A stretch of DNA of 54,988 nt from positions 1 to 54,988 of the forward strand of contig JAKQHY010000055.1 in the NCBI GenBank assembly GCA_029555965.1, in the 5' to 3' direction. This stretch comes from Chloroflexota bacterium (GTDB lineage: Bacteria; Chloroflexota; Anaerolineae; B4-G1; SLSP01). The notes below the pieces were generated by a model, which saw only the letters and a list, made by a program, of their open reading frames with translations, ran no database searches and was not told the origin of the DNA. The position numbers were made by a program, and so were the translations under genes. Shown here one piece after another: positions 8,384 through 17,600 of this stretch (the first letter of the stretch is position 1; each line of letters starts with the position of its first letter).

Positions 8384-9466
8384 ATGACATCATTCAACGG
8401 GTTAGGCTTACACTTGGGCAACCTTTCCCGCCTCTCCAACGCGCAAACCCGTTCCATCAGCCCGGAAAACTTCACGGGCGATAAGGGCAAAGCGGGGATG
8501 GCGACGGAGGGCACGGGGATGCACTGCGCCCGCGATCTGGGGCAGGGCTGGAAGATTTCGCCGTCGGTGCGCATCCAGCCGGGGCAAACGTTCACGCTGG
8601 CCGACATTGACGGGCCGGGCGCACTCCAGCAGATCTGGATGACGCCGACGGGCCTGTGGCGCTACACGATCCTGCGCTTCTACTGGGACGACCAGGAACA
8701 GCCTTCAGTGGAATGTCCGGTAGGCGACTTCTTCGGGATGGGCTGGGGGCCGGGCGCGCAACTGTCGTCGCTGCCGGTGTGCGTGAATCCGGGCAGCGCG
8801 TTCAACTGCTACTGGGAGATGCCCTTCCGCCAGCACTGCCGCATCACCGCCGAGAACATCGCCGACGAGCCGATGACGCTGTACTACCAGATCAACTACA
8901 CGCTGACCGACGTGCCCGAAGACGCCGCGTACTTCCACGCGCAGTTCCGCCGCACCAACCCGCTGCCGTACAAAGACGTGTATACGATTCTGGATGGCGT
9001 GCGCGGACAAGGACATTACGTCGGCACGTATCTGGCGTGGGGCGTCAACAACGTCGGCTGGTGGGGCGAGGGCGAGATCAAGTTCTTTATGGACGGCGAT
9101 GGCGAGTTCCCCACGATCTGCGGCACCGGCACAGAGGATTACTTCTGCGGCTCGTACAACTTCGAGAGCCAGGTAACGCATCAGTACCAGGAATTCAGCA
9201 CACCCTACTCCGGCCTGCACCAGGTCATCAAACCGGATGGCATCTACCGCTCGCAGCAGCGCTTCGGGATGTACCGCTGGCATCTGATGGACCCGATTCG
9301 CTTCCGGCAGGATTTGCGCGTGACCATCCAGGCGCTTGGCTGGCGCAGCTACGGGCGCTATCTGCCCCTGCAAGATGACATCGCCTCGGTGGCGTACTGG
9401 TATCAGACGTTGCCGACGGCGCCATTCCCTACCCTACCGGATCGGGATGGGCTAGAGGTAATCTGA
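8384..9466 (+). CDS. DUF2961 / GH172 family glycoside hydrolase
   Basis: 360 residues with the DUF2961 core, now CAZy family GH172, whose known members act on alpha-fructofuranosides or alpha-D-arabinofuranosides. Visible family features are PGQTFTLADIDGPGALQQIW near the start, a first jelly-roll with LRFYWDD and VGDFFGMGWG, and the strongly conserved GTGTEDYF, whose Glu251 is a candidate catalytic acid. The C-terminal jelly-roll has YRWHLMDPIRF. There is no signal peptide, so it is probably cytosolic. A strong ribosome binding site AAGGAGGT lies a few bases before ATG 8384. It is close to a Gfo/Idh sugar oxidoreductase. Confidence 0.88.
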   Translation: MTSFNGLGLHLGNLSRLSNAQTRSISPENFTGDKGKAGMATEGTGMHCARDLGQGWKISPSVRIQPGQTFTLADIDGPGALQQIWMTPTGLWRYTILRFYWDDQEQPSVECPVGDFFGMGWGPGAQLSSLPVCVNPGSAFNCYWEMPFRQHCRITAENIADEPMTLYYQINYTLTDVPEDAAYFHAQFRRTNPLPYKDVYTILDGVRGQGHYVGTYLAWGVNNVGWWGEGEIKFFMDGDGEFPTICGTGTEDYFCGSYNFESQVTHQYQEFSTPYSGLHQVIKPDGIYRSQQRFGMYRWHLMDPIRFRQDLRVTIQALGWRSYGRYLPLQDDIASVAYWYQTLPTAPFPTLPDRDGLEVI

Positions 9467-9493
9467 ACTTAGCTCACCCTAAAACATTTTTCA

Positions 9494-9549
9494 TCAGCAG
9501 ATTTAGCAGATTAAGCAGATTGTAATAAATAATCTGCTTAATCTGCTGA
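9494..9549. repeat. Inverted 9-mer cassette (AATCTGCTT type), second copy
   Basis: Arm 9494-9521 and arm 9531-9549 are inverse copies of AATCTGCTT units, almost identical to the cassette at 175-251. The block is followed by CAGAAAAAGAG, which supplies the ribosome binding site for the next gene, as at the first copy. Confidence 0.88.
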
Positions 9550-9563
9550 CAGAAAAAGAGATA

Positions 9564-10040
9564 GTGACAGGCATACGACAAACTATGAACAAACTGTTGA
9601 ACCTACGCATCGGCTGGAGTCTTGTCCTCTATATCCTGGCGGACATCTTTTGTGTGGGGATGGGGATGGGCGTGCCATTCTTCTGCATCTTGCTGGGCCT
9701 ACCGCTGGGATGGATGATCACGCAGCGGATCATGCTCACGGAGACGGACTTGCGGGCGACGCTCCGCAAGTCGCTGGTCTACGCGGCAGCGACCTCGGCT
9801 ATCACCCTCGGCCTCATGGCCGTCCTCTGGGGGCCGGCGGCGCGGATGCTGTTCGATCCCGCCGCCGATCTTGCCAACTTCGGGATGCCGCTCCTCCTCT
9901 TTGAGCCTACCGCCAGCTTCATCGGCTGGCTGGTATTGATGATTTTCATCTCGCCCTTCCTGCAATTTCTGATGACGCTCTTTGGGGTATATTTGACAGG
10001 GTGTGGTTTCCCCATCATCCAGCTAAAAAAGAGGGAATAA
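9564..10040 (+). CDS. Hypothetical four-helix membrane protein
   Basis: Not recognised. 158 residues with about four transmembrane helices (near 14-36, 40-52, 71-90 and 112-145) and a basic C-terminus QLKKRE. GTG 9564 is placed well behind AAAAAGAG; ATG 9585 in the same frame is the alternative start and would remove seven residues. It is followed one base later by the HEAT-protein gene, so the two are probably co-transcribed. Confidence 0.6.
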   Translation: MTGIRQTMNKLLNLRIGWSLVLYILADIFCVGMGMGVPFFCILLGLPLGWMITQRIMLTETDLRATLRKSLVYAAATSAITLGLMAVLWGPAARMLFDPAADLANFGMPLLLFEPTASFIGWLVLMIFISPFLQFLMTLFGVYLTGCGFPIIQLKKRE

Positions 10041-10041
10041 A

Positions 10042-10677
10042 ATGACTGCCATTCTCGATCAACTCTCATCCCGCAGCGGCGACCGCTCGGAGGCTGCAAA
10101 CCTGACCGTTGTGGCGCAGTGCCGTGCCGACCCCACGCTTGTGGCGAACGTGGCCGCCGGACTGGCGGACAAAGACGCCGCGGTGGTCGGCGATTGCGCG
10201 GAGGTGCTCACCCATCTCGCCGAAGAGCATCCCGACTGGGTGTCACCCCACGCCCCGGCGCTCGCGGCGCTGCTGGCGCACAAGAAGACGCGCGTCCGCT
10301 GGGAGGCCATGCACGCGCTGGCCTTTGTCGCGGGCAGCGTGCCGGACGTGATCGCAGACCTGCTGCCGCGCCTGCGGTGCATCATCCAGGAAGACGCCAG
10401 CATCATCGTCCGGGATTATGCGGTTGACGCCTTGAGCAATTACGCCAGCGTCAACGCGCAAACAGCAGCGGAAGTGTATCCCCTGTTACAAGAGTCCCTG
10501 GTCGCATGGGAGGGTCGCCACGCCGGACACGCGCTGCCGGGATTGGTACACGTGGCAGTCCACCTCCCAGAACGTCGAGCCGACATCCAGGTCGCCATCC
10601 AACCTTGCCTGGAACACCCGCGCGCCGCCATCCGCAAAGCGGCCAAAGCTGCGCTGAAAGCCATTAACAATCCATGA
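10042..10677 (+). CDS. HEAT-repeat protein
   Basis: 211 residues built of about five helical pairs of HEAT/PBS-lyase type, for example LADKDAAVVGDCAEVLTHLA, LAHKKTRVRWEAMHALAFVA and CIIQEDASIIVRDYAVDALS. The last helix is AIRKAAKAALKAI. Such solenoids act as protein-binding scaffolds; no enzymatic motif is seen. The ATG 10042 lies one base after the stop of the preceding membrane-protein gene, suggesting translational coupling and a shared role. Confidence 0.75.
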   Translation: MTAILDQLSSRSGDRSEAANLTVVAQCRADPTLVANVAAGLADKDAAVVGDCAEVLTHLAEEHPDWVSPHAPALAALLAHKKTRVRWEAMHALAFVAGSVPDVIADLLPRLRCIIQEDASIIVRDYAVDALSNYASVNAQTAAEVYPLLQESLVAWEGRHAGHALPGLVHVAVHLPERRADIQVAIQPCLEHPRAAIRKAAKAALKAINNP

Positions 10678-10737
10678 AACGTCTAATGACGTTTGACGTT
10701 TGACGCATCCAAAATCCACAGACCAAAGGAGCAGTGT

Positions 10738-11841
10738 ATGGCAGACAAAGTACGCATCGGCATTATCGGCGTTGGACAGATCGGCAAGAGCCATCTGCGT
10801 AATTACAAGAACATCCCTGACGCGGAGTTAGTGGCGGCGGCGGACATCAATGCGGCGGAACTGGGCCGCGTGGCGGCGGAGTTCGGCATCCCCCACACCT
10901 ATACGGACTTCCGCGAGCTGCTCAAGCGCGACGACCTGGCAGCGGTGGACGTGTGCCTGCACAACAACTTCCACATGCCCGTCACCGTCGCCGTGCTGGA
11001 AGCGGGGAAGCACGCCTACTGCGAGAAGCCCATCGCGGGCGCATACACCGATGGCGCGAAGATGGTGCAGGCGGCCAAAGACACCGGGCAAATGCTGCAC
11101 ATCCAACTCAGCACGCTGTACAGCAAAGAGACGAAGGCCGCGCAGTATCTCATCGAGCACGGCGCGCTCGGCAAGATTTACCACGCGCGCTCCACGGGCT
11201 TCCGCCGGCGTGGGCGGCCCTACGTGGACGGCTACGGCACGCCGGCCTTCGTCCAGAAACACAACTCCGGCGGCGGCGCGTTCTACGATATGGGCGTCTA
11301 CCACATCGCCAACATCCTCTACCTGCTCGGCAATCCCAAAGTGCTGCGACTCACCGGCAAGACCTACCAGGAAACGCCCATTGACCCGCGCCGGTTGGAG
11401 ATCAGCCATTACAACGTCGAAGAGCTGGGGATGGGCTTCGTGCGGCTGGAGAACAACATCGCGCTGGACATCATCGAGTCATGGGCCATCCATCTGGACG
11501 GGTTCGAGGGATCGTACATCGTCGGCTCAGAGGGCGGCATCAGGTTGGAGCCGTTCGGCTACTACCACGCCATCGGCGACGTGGCGCTCAACAGCGCCGC
11601 CGACCTGGGGCAGTTCGACTACCGCCAGCACAACGTCCACGAGATCGGCGACGTGTATGACAGCTCGCAGCATCACTGGATCGCCGCGCTGCAAGGCCGC
11701 GTCCCGCTCCTCCCCACCGCCGAGGTCGCGCTGAACACCATGCTCATCTCCGAAGGCATCTACCTCTCCGAGAAGCTGGGCCGCGAGGTGACGGCGGAGG
11801 AGATTGCGGAGATGTCGGAGTCAACGGCGGTAAAGGTGTAG
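10738..11841 (+). CDS. Gfo/Idh/MocA family NAD(P)-dependent oxidoreductase
   Basis: 367 residues. The N-terminal Rossmann fold starts [16 protein letters not shown], with the acidic end of beta-2 in AAADIN. The family motif EKP appears in YCEKPIAG. The C-terminal alpha/beta domain contains the [17 protein letters not shown] substrate-site segment, in which a Lys-His-Asp-type set normally acts. It likely oxidises or reduces a sugar or inositol in the cytosol. A ribosome binding site AAAGGAG lies seven bases before ATG 10738; an upstream in-frame start lacks one. It ends in a tandem heptamer block and hairpin terminator. Confidence 0.9.
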   Translation: MADKVRIGIIGVGQIGKSHLRNYKNIPDAELVAAADINAAELGRVAAEFGIPHTYTDFRELLKRDDLAAVDVCLHNNFHMPVTVAVLEAGKHAYCEKPIAGAYTDGAKMVQAAKDTGQMLHIQLSTLYSKETKAAQYLIEHGALGKIYHARSTGFRRRGRPYVDGYGTPAFVQKHNSGGGAFYDMGVYHIANILYLLGNPKVLRLTGKTYQETPIDPRRLEISHYNVEELGMGFVRLENNIALDIIESWAIHLDGFEGSYIVGSEGGIRLEPFGYYHAIGDVALNSAADLGQFDYRQHNVHEIGDVYDSSQHHWIAALQGRVPLLPTAEVALNTMLISEGIYLSEKLGREVTAEEIAEMSESTAVKV

Positions 11842-11869
11842 GTAGACGGTAGACGGTAGACGGTAGACA
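11841..11869. repeat. GGTAGAC heptamer tandem array
   Basis: Four head-to-tail copies of the heptamer GGTAGAC directly follow the stop codon of the Gfo/Idh gene. The last copy is the left arm of the adjoining terminator hairpin. The complementary heptamers appear again at 22845-22915. Confidence 0.9.
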
Positions 11870-11892
11870 GGGAGGATGTCTGCCGTCTTTTT
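11858..11892 (+). terminator. Intrinsic terminator after Gfo/Idh gene
   Basis: A 12-bp stem AGACGGTAGACA / TGTCTGCCGTCT (one G-U pair) has a 7-base loop and is followed by five T. The left arm is part of the heptamer array. Confidence 0.8.
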
Positions 11893-11924
11893 CATCAAAA
11901 GGAGTCAAAGGGAGCTAGTGGACT

Positions 11925-12614
11925 ATGAGCAACAGAAAACAAACCCAGGGCGCATGTGGCTTTTGTGGTCGCATGATGACCAAAAGCGGGCTGAGCAAAC
12001 ACCTGAAAACCTGCGTCAAACGGCAGGAAGCCATTCAAGCGGCAGCGTCCCAGGCAGCAAGCCAACCTCCCATCCGCCTCTATCATTTGCAAGTCCAGGA
12101 CCGTGCGTCGTCCGATTTCTGGTTGCACCTCGAAATGAAAGGCACGGCCACGTTGAAAGACTTGGATCGCTATCTGCGCGCCATCTGGCTGGAATGTTGC
12201 GGGCACCTCAGCCAGTTCTCGGTGGGCGGGTGGAGCGGCGATCAAATTCCGATGAGCCGCAAAATTGAGCAGGTGTTCCTGGTCGGCACAGAGTTGACGC
12301 ACATCTATGATTTCGGCACCTCCTCCATCACTCTGGTCAAGGCCGTGGACGTCAGACAGGGTCAGCCGCTATCCAGACATCCAATTTATCTGATGGCGCG
12401 CAACCAAATGCCGGAAGCCATCTGTGCGGAGTGCGATCAGCCGGCCACCCATTGGTGTCCAGAATGTTTGATCGAAGAGGGCCAATGGGTCACCTTCTGT
12501 GAAACCCATGCCGCAGAACACCCGCATGAGGATTATGGCGAAGCGATGCCCCTGGTGAACTCGCCGCGCGTGGGGATGTGCGGGTACGATGGCCCGGCGA
12601 AACCGCCCTATTGA
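11925..12614 (+). CDS. Zinc-finger protein with pRiA4b ORF-3-like domain
   Basis: 229 residues in three parts. Residues about 8-32 hold a C2HC-type finger: CGFCGRMMTKSGLSKHLKTC. Residues about 48-150 resemble the plasmid pRiA4b ORF-3-like domain (PF07929), with YHLQVQD, a tL-x-DLDRYLRAIWLECCGHLSQF helix and a YDFGTSS strand. Residues about 160-210 hold a Cys/His cluster (CAECDQPATHWCPEC, CETHAAEHPH), a second zinc site. The function of this domain is unknown; it is often found near mobile or plasmid genes. It starts at ATG 11925 with a weak ribosome binding site GGGAGCTAGTGGACT. Confidence 0.7.
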   Translation: MSNRKQTQGACGFCGRMMTKSGLSKHLKTCVKRQEAIQAAASQAASQPPIRLYHLQVQDRASSDFWLHLEMKGTATLKDLDRYLRAIWLECCGHLSQFSVGGWSGDQIPMSRKIEQVFLVGTELTHIYDFGTSSITLVKAVDVRQGQPLSRHPIYLMARNQMPEAICAECDQPATHWCPECLIEEGQWVTFCETHAAEHPHEDYGEAMPLVNSPRVGMCGYDGPAKPPY

Positions 12615-12634
12615 GGTTGAGGGAAGATAGGACG

Positions 12635-12673
12635 AAAGCCGGTAGACAGGGGGATGTCTACCGGCTTTTGTTT
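12635..12673 (+). terminator. Intrinsic terminator between convergent genes
   Basis: A perfect 14-bp stem AAAGCCGGTAGACA / TGTCTACCGGCTTT has a 6-base loop and is followed by TTTTGTTT. It ends the zinc-finger gene and may also serve the opposing kinase operon. The stem contains the same GGTAGAC heptamer seen in the array at 11841. Confidence 0.88.
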
Positions 12674-12744
12674 GGCAGTTTCAAAGCGGGGCTATTTATT
12701 GCCGCAGCACCAGCGGCAGATAACCGTAAGTATATGTGCTATTC

Positions 12745-14571
12745 CTATGCGCGATTAATTTGCGCATTAATCTCATCGCGTGTCGCCAAGCTTTGTTTGA
12801 CGGGCAAAACCACGTGGAATTTGCTGCCGGGGCAACGTTGTTCGTCGTGGCCCTCACTCTCTACCCAGATACGCCCGCCATGCGCCTCGACGATGCCGCG
12901 CGCGATGGACAGGCCCAGGCCCGCGCCGCCGCCTTTGAATTTGGTCTTGCCGGAGGAGTGAAAAGCCACCGGCCCGGTCTGGTAGAATTTGGTGAAGATC
13001 AGTTCCTGGACTTTGGGGTCCACGCCAATGCCGGTGTCGCTGACCACAATTTCCACAAAACTGGCGGAAGGATCAGCATCGGTGGCCGGCCAGGATTGGC
13101 CGGAGACCATGATGGCGCCGCCATCGGGCGTATATTTGATGGCGTTGTAGAGCAAGTTGCTGAACAGTTTAGTCAAGGCCTCGAAATCCCCAAAAATCTC
13201 TGGCAAATCGTGTAAGGTGGGATCAAGCGTCAATGTCAAATGCCGTCCCGCCAGCGCCATTGTCAGACTATCGCCCAGCGCCCGCAACAAATCCTGTAAC
13301 AACAACCAGATTGGCTTAAGTTCCAGGGTATCGCTGTCAATACGAACTACATCCAGCATCCGATTGACGATCTCGTGCATGCGCTCCGCCCCATTGGCAA
13401 TGCCTTCCACCTGCATGCGCGTGCCGGCGTCCTCAGCCAACACCGGCTCGCGGAGCAAAATCTGGCTGAAGCCCTTGACCAACGACAAGGGAGTGCGCAG
13501 TTCATGCGAGATGATCTGGATGAAGGCGGATTTGTTCCGATCCAACATCTCCAGTTGGAGGTAGGCTTGTTCCAGTTCGGATGTGCGCGCGCGCACCCGA
13601 TCCTCAAGCTCGGCGTTGAAGTGTTTCACCTCAGCGTACAGCCGCGCGTTGCGGATAGCAATGGCAAGTTGATCGGCCATAATCTGCAGGGCATCCACGG
13701 TCGTCGGGGCAAAAGCTCCCAGCCGCTCGCTTTGAATGTCCAGTGCACCCAATAATTTGGTGCCGATTTTCAAGGGGATAGCCAGTTCCGCCACGGTATG
13801 CGGCAACTGGTCTGTGGCGCGATAAAAGGGATCGCTCCGCACATCCTCGGCCAAATAGACGACCGCCTCACGGCAAACATGCGCAATGATGCTGTTCTCC
13901 CCCCCCAGTGAGATAGTATAGCCCGGCGTCACAGTCGCCGGGCCTGATTGGCAGCAAGCTTCCAGCAAAATAGTGGATGACTCCGGCGCAAGCAGCCACA
14001 CCCCCACACAGTAGCTATCAAAGCCGGCGCGGATCAGGCTCACCGCTTCGCCCAACAATTGCTGCACATCCAGGATGGAAGTGGTTTGCTGGCTGAAGCG
14101 CGCGCCCACTTTCAACTGCGCCGCGAATTTCGACAGTTCCTCGTTGACCGTGTGCAGTTGCGTCACCAGGCTCTGCAACTGTTGTCGTTGGCGGTAGAGG
14201 TCGAGGAACACGCGCACCTTGCTGATCAAAACCTCTGGAACAAACGGTTTGCTGAGGAAATCCACCGCACCCGCATCGTAGGCCTTGCGATGGTGATACT
14301 CGTCGGAGTAAATCGCACTGACAAAGATAACGGGCAACGTCATCGTGCTTTCGTTGCCGCGCAGGAGTTCGACCAATTCGTACCCGTCCATCTCCGGCAT
14401 TTGCACATCCACAACGGCGGCAAAGAAGTCATGCTCCAGGGCCAACGCCAGCGCCTCCACGCCTGTCGTCGTTTGGATAACCTCAACCGCCAAGCGCCGC
14501 AAGATTTTCTCCAGGGTATACAGGTTCTCTGGCTTATCATCAACAATCAAAATCTTAGGTTGTGGCTCCAT
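12745..14571 (-). CDS. Response-regulator/GAF/histidine-kinase protein
   Basis: 608 residues, without transmembrane segments. The order is: receiver domain (about 5-125, phospho-Asp in VVDVQMPEMDGYE, Lys in SKPF), linker helix, GAF domain (about 155-320), coiled coil, HisKA (about 345-415, catalytic His in ISHELRTPL), and HATPase (about 455-590, with NLLYNAIKYTPDGG, DTGIGVD and GGAGLGLSIARGIVEAHGG). It is a soluble kinase that could take phosphate on its receiver from the membrane hybrid kinase encoded just upstream. A 66-bp gap separates it from that gene, with AAGGAT eight bases before ATG 14571. The window shows no DNA-binding output protein in this operon. Confidence 0.9.
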   Translation of the reverse strand: MEPQPKILIVDDKPENLYTLEKILRRLAVEVIQTTTGVEALALALEHDFFAAVVDVQMPEMDGYELVELLRGNESTMTLPVIFVSAIYSDEYHHRKAYDAGAVDFLSKPFVPEVLISKVRVFLDLYRQRQQLQSLVTQLHTVNEELSKFAAQLKVGARFSQQTTSILDVQQLLGEAVSLIRAGFDSYCVGVWLLAPESSTILLEACCQSGPATVTPGYTISLGGENSIIAHVCREAVVYLAEDVRSDPFYRATDQLPHTVAELAIPLKIGTKLLGALDIQSERLGAFAPTTVDALQIMADQLAIAIRNARLYAEVKHFNAELEDRVRARTSELEQAYLQLEMLDRNKSAFIQIISHELRTPLSLVKGFSQILLREPVLAEDAGTRMQVEGIANGAERMHEIVNRMLDVVRIDSDTLELKPIWLLLQDLLRALGDSLTMALAGRHLTLTLDPTLHDLPEIFGDFEALTKLFSNLLYNAIKYTPDGGAIMVSGQSWPATDADPSASFVEIVVSDTGIGVDPKVQELIFTKFYQTGPVAFHSSGKTKFKGGGAGLGLSIARGIVEAHGGRIWVESEGHDEQRCPGSKFHVVLPVKQSLATRDEINAQINRA

Positions 14572-14637
14572 CGTTTTATCCTTATACGATCAACAAGGCG
14601 AACGGCGAACAGCAAAGCTCGAAAATCAATCCGGCCC

Positions 14638-17600
14638 TTACCGGTACAGCCACACTCGCAACATAGAGAAAAGTCTATCCATATCCACCGGCTTTGCCAG
14701 GTAGTCGTTAGCGCCGGCGGCAATGCACTTTTCGGCATCGCCTTTCATCGCCTTGGCGGTCAACGCGAGGATGGGCAAATTACGCAGGCGTGAGTCAGCG
14801 CGAATCTGGCGAATTGTTTCGTACCCATCCATTTCAGGCATCATAATGTCCATCAAGATGATGTCGAAATCAGCCGGAGTGGCCGCGAGTGTTTCCAACG
14901 CTTTTGCCCCACTGGGTGCGATATTCACCTTGATCGCCTTTTCCCGCAAGGCTTTAGAGAGGGCAAACGCGCTGCGCATATCATCGTCTACCAATAAGAT
15001 GGATTTCCCCTCCAGCAGCCCCTCCCGGCTGTGCAGTTGTTTGATAGTGCGTTGCTTGTCGGCCGGCATCCGCGCCACGACCTGGTGCAAAAACAGGGCC
15101 GTCTCATCCAGCAACCGCTCCGGCGATCTGGCGCCTTTAATGATAATGCTATCCGCATAGCGCATCAGGCGATGGCTCTCTTCTTCGGTGAGCGCGCGCC
15201 CTGTGTAGACAATGACCGGACATTTGTGGATACCGGGCGCTTCCGGCGTCGTCGCCTCGACATTGATGCGCTCCAACAATTCAAAGCCGGTCATGTCGGG
15301 CAAGCTGAGATCGAGAATCATGCAGTCAAAGGGACGGCTGCGCAGCAAATCCAGAGCTTCCTGACCGGTTGCCGCTTCGTGGATTTGAATATCGGCGGCG
15401 CCCAACAACTGTTTGATGCTATACCGCAACTCGGGATCATCTTCCACTACCAGCAACGCCCGGATGTCTTTGGCAATAAATTGGGTGATTTTCTGGAACG
15501 CCTGGGTCATCCCTTCGGACGTGACCGGTTTGGTGAGAAAACCAATGGCGCCCATCCGGTACGCATCCAGATTCTGGTCGCTGGCCGAGATGATGTGAAC
15601 CGGAATATGTCGGGTGTCGGCGTCATTTTTCAACAGATCAAGCACATTCCATCCGCTGATGCGGGGCAAGCTAAGGTCCAACACAATCGCCGAGGGGCGA
15701 TAACGACTCGCCAGCGACAGCCCACTCTCGCCATCAACGGCAACCAGGCATTTGAAATGCTGGGAGTGCGCGTAATCGTAAACGATCTTGGCAAAGCGTG
15801 CGTCGTCCTCAATCACCAGCAGCACCTTGTCGCCGACCTCCAATGATTCCCGGTCGTCGGCAAAGGCAGGGCCGGCGGCAGGGTTGGGCGTCGAGTCCTT
15901 TGAGGGAGTCTCGCTGCCCTTCGCCACAGACGCGGGCTGTTGGGCGCGGGTGGGGACGCCCCCCGCCCCTGGAGTTTCCTCAGCTGTGCCGCTAATATCC
16001 CGTAACTGATCGCCGGCCGGCAAAAATACAACAAACGTGCTGCCCACCCCATGGTCACTCTGCAATCCTATGTGGCCGCCCATGCGGGTGACAAACTCGC
16101 GGGAAATCGCTAATCCCAGACCGGCGCCGCCATACTTCCGGTTGGTGCTGCCATCCGCTTGCCGGAATGCCTCAAAGATGAGCTGCTGTTGTTCCGGCGT
16201 CATCCCAATGCCGGTGTCCACCACATGGAGAGCCACCACGGGAGGATGCGGCATCGGCGGCGTATCCCCAGGCAATGGCCGTTCAATCCGCAAAGCCACA
16301 CGGCCTTTCTCGGTGAACTTGAACGCATTGGATAGCAAGTTCTTGAGGACCTGCTCCAAACGCTGGCGGTCGGTCGTGATGACAGTGGGCGCATCTTCCG
16401 CCACGGTCAGCTCAAAGGTCAGAGCCTTTTGTTCCGCAATCGGCATAAACTGAACGCGCATCGCCGCCGCCAAGTCCGCCAATGCCAGCGGCTCAAAGTG
16501 AAAGGACATTCTCCCCGCCTCGACTTTGGAGAGGTCCAGAATATCATTGATCAACTTGAGCAAATCGCTGCCGCTTTGGTAGATGATACGGGCCGATTCG
16601 ACCTGCTCCTCCGTTAGATTGCCTTCCCCATTATCTACCATCAGCCGCGCCAGGATGAGCAGACTATTCAGGGGAGTGCGCAGTTCATGGGACATATTCG
16701 CCAGGAACTCGGATTTGTATTTGCTCGCCAACGCCAATTCCTCCGCGCGCTGTTCGAGTTCGCGCTGCGCTTCTTTCAGCGTGCGATTCTGCGCATCGAG
16801 TTGCGTCTGCTGGGTCCGCAAGACGCTCATCGTTTCGTGCAACTCGCGGTTGGCGGTCTCCAATTCTATCTGCTGCGCCCGCAGCCGCGACTCGGACTCG
16901 CGCAATGCCGCCGTCTGGGCGCTGAGTTCGGCATTGGAGGTGCGCAAGGCCTCCTCACGGGTCTGAAGCATCCGCGCCTGCTGGCGCGTTTCAGTCAACA
17001 ATCCATCAATGCGCGCGCGCGCTTGCGTAGTGTTGAAGGCGATGGCGATAGTTTCCAGGGCGCGCTCTATGAAATCCAACTGCGCCCGCGTGAAATTCGT
17101 CAGTTTCCCCAATTCCACGACGCCAACCACTTCACCTTCGTAGAGGAACGGCGCGACCAGTAACTGACGCGGCGGCGTCTCCACCACCCCGGTCATCACC
17201 GCCACATAGTCGGCGGGCACCTCTCCAAAAATCAACATGCGTTTTTCCAACGCAGCCTGCCCCACCATGCCTTCGCCCACCCGGCAATGGTGAATACTGC
17301 GTTTACGGTACATATAGGCATGCCCGGCCAATAAGTGGAGAATTTCTCCGGTACGCACAAACAGCGCGCCAATGGGCGCGTCCACGTATTCACAAAGGCA
17401 GCGAATCACGTGGGTCGCCAATGTGGACAAATCCTGTTCACCGCGCAGCGCATCGCTTAACTGCGTCAAGCCGGTGATCTGCCAGATCTGGGCTTCGAGA
17501 CTATCGCGCGCAGCTTCGGCCTCGGCGTGAGACTGCTCGGAAATGACCTGGGCGCGCATGAGCGCCTGCGTCTTTTGTTCCAATTCGGCGGCGCGCGCGC

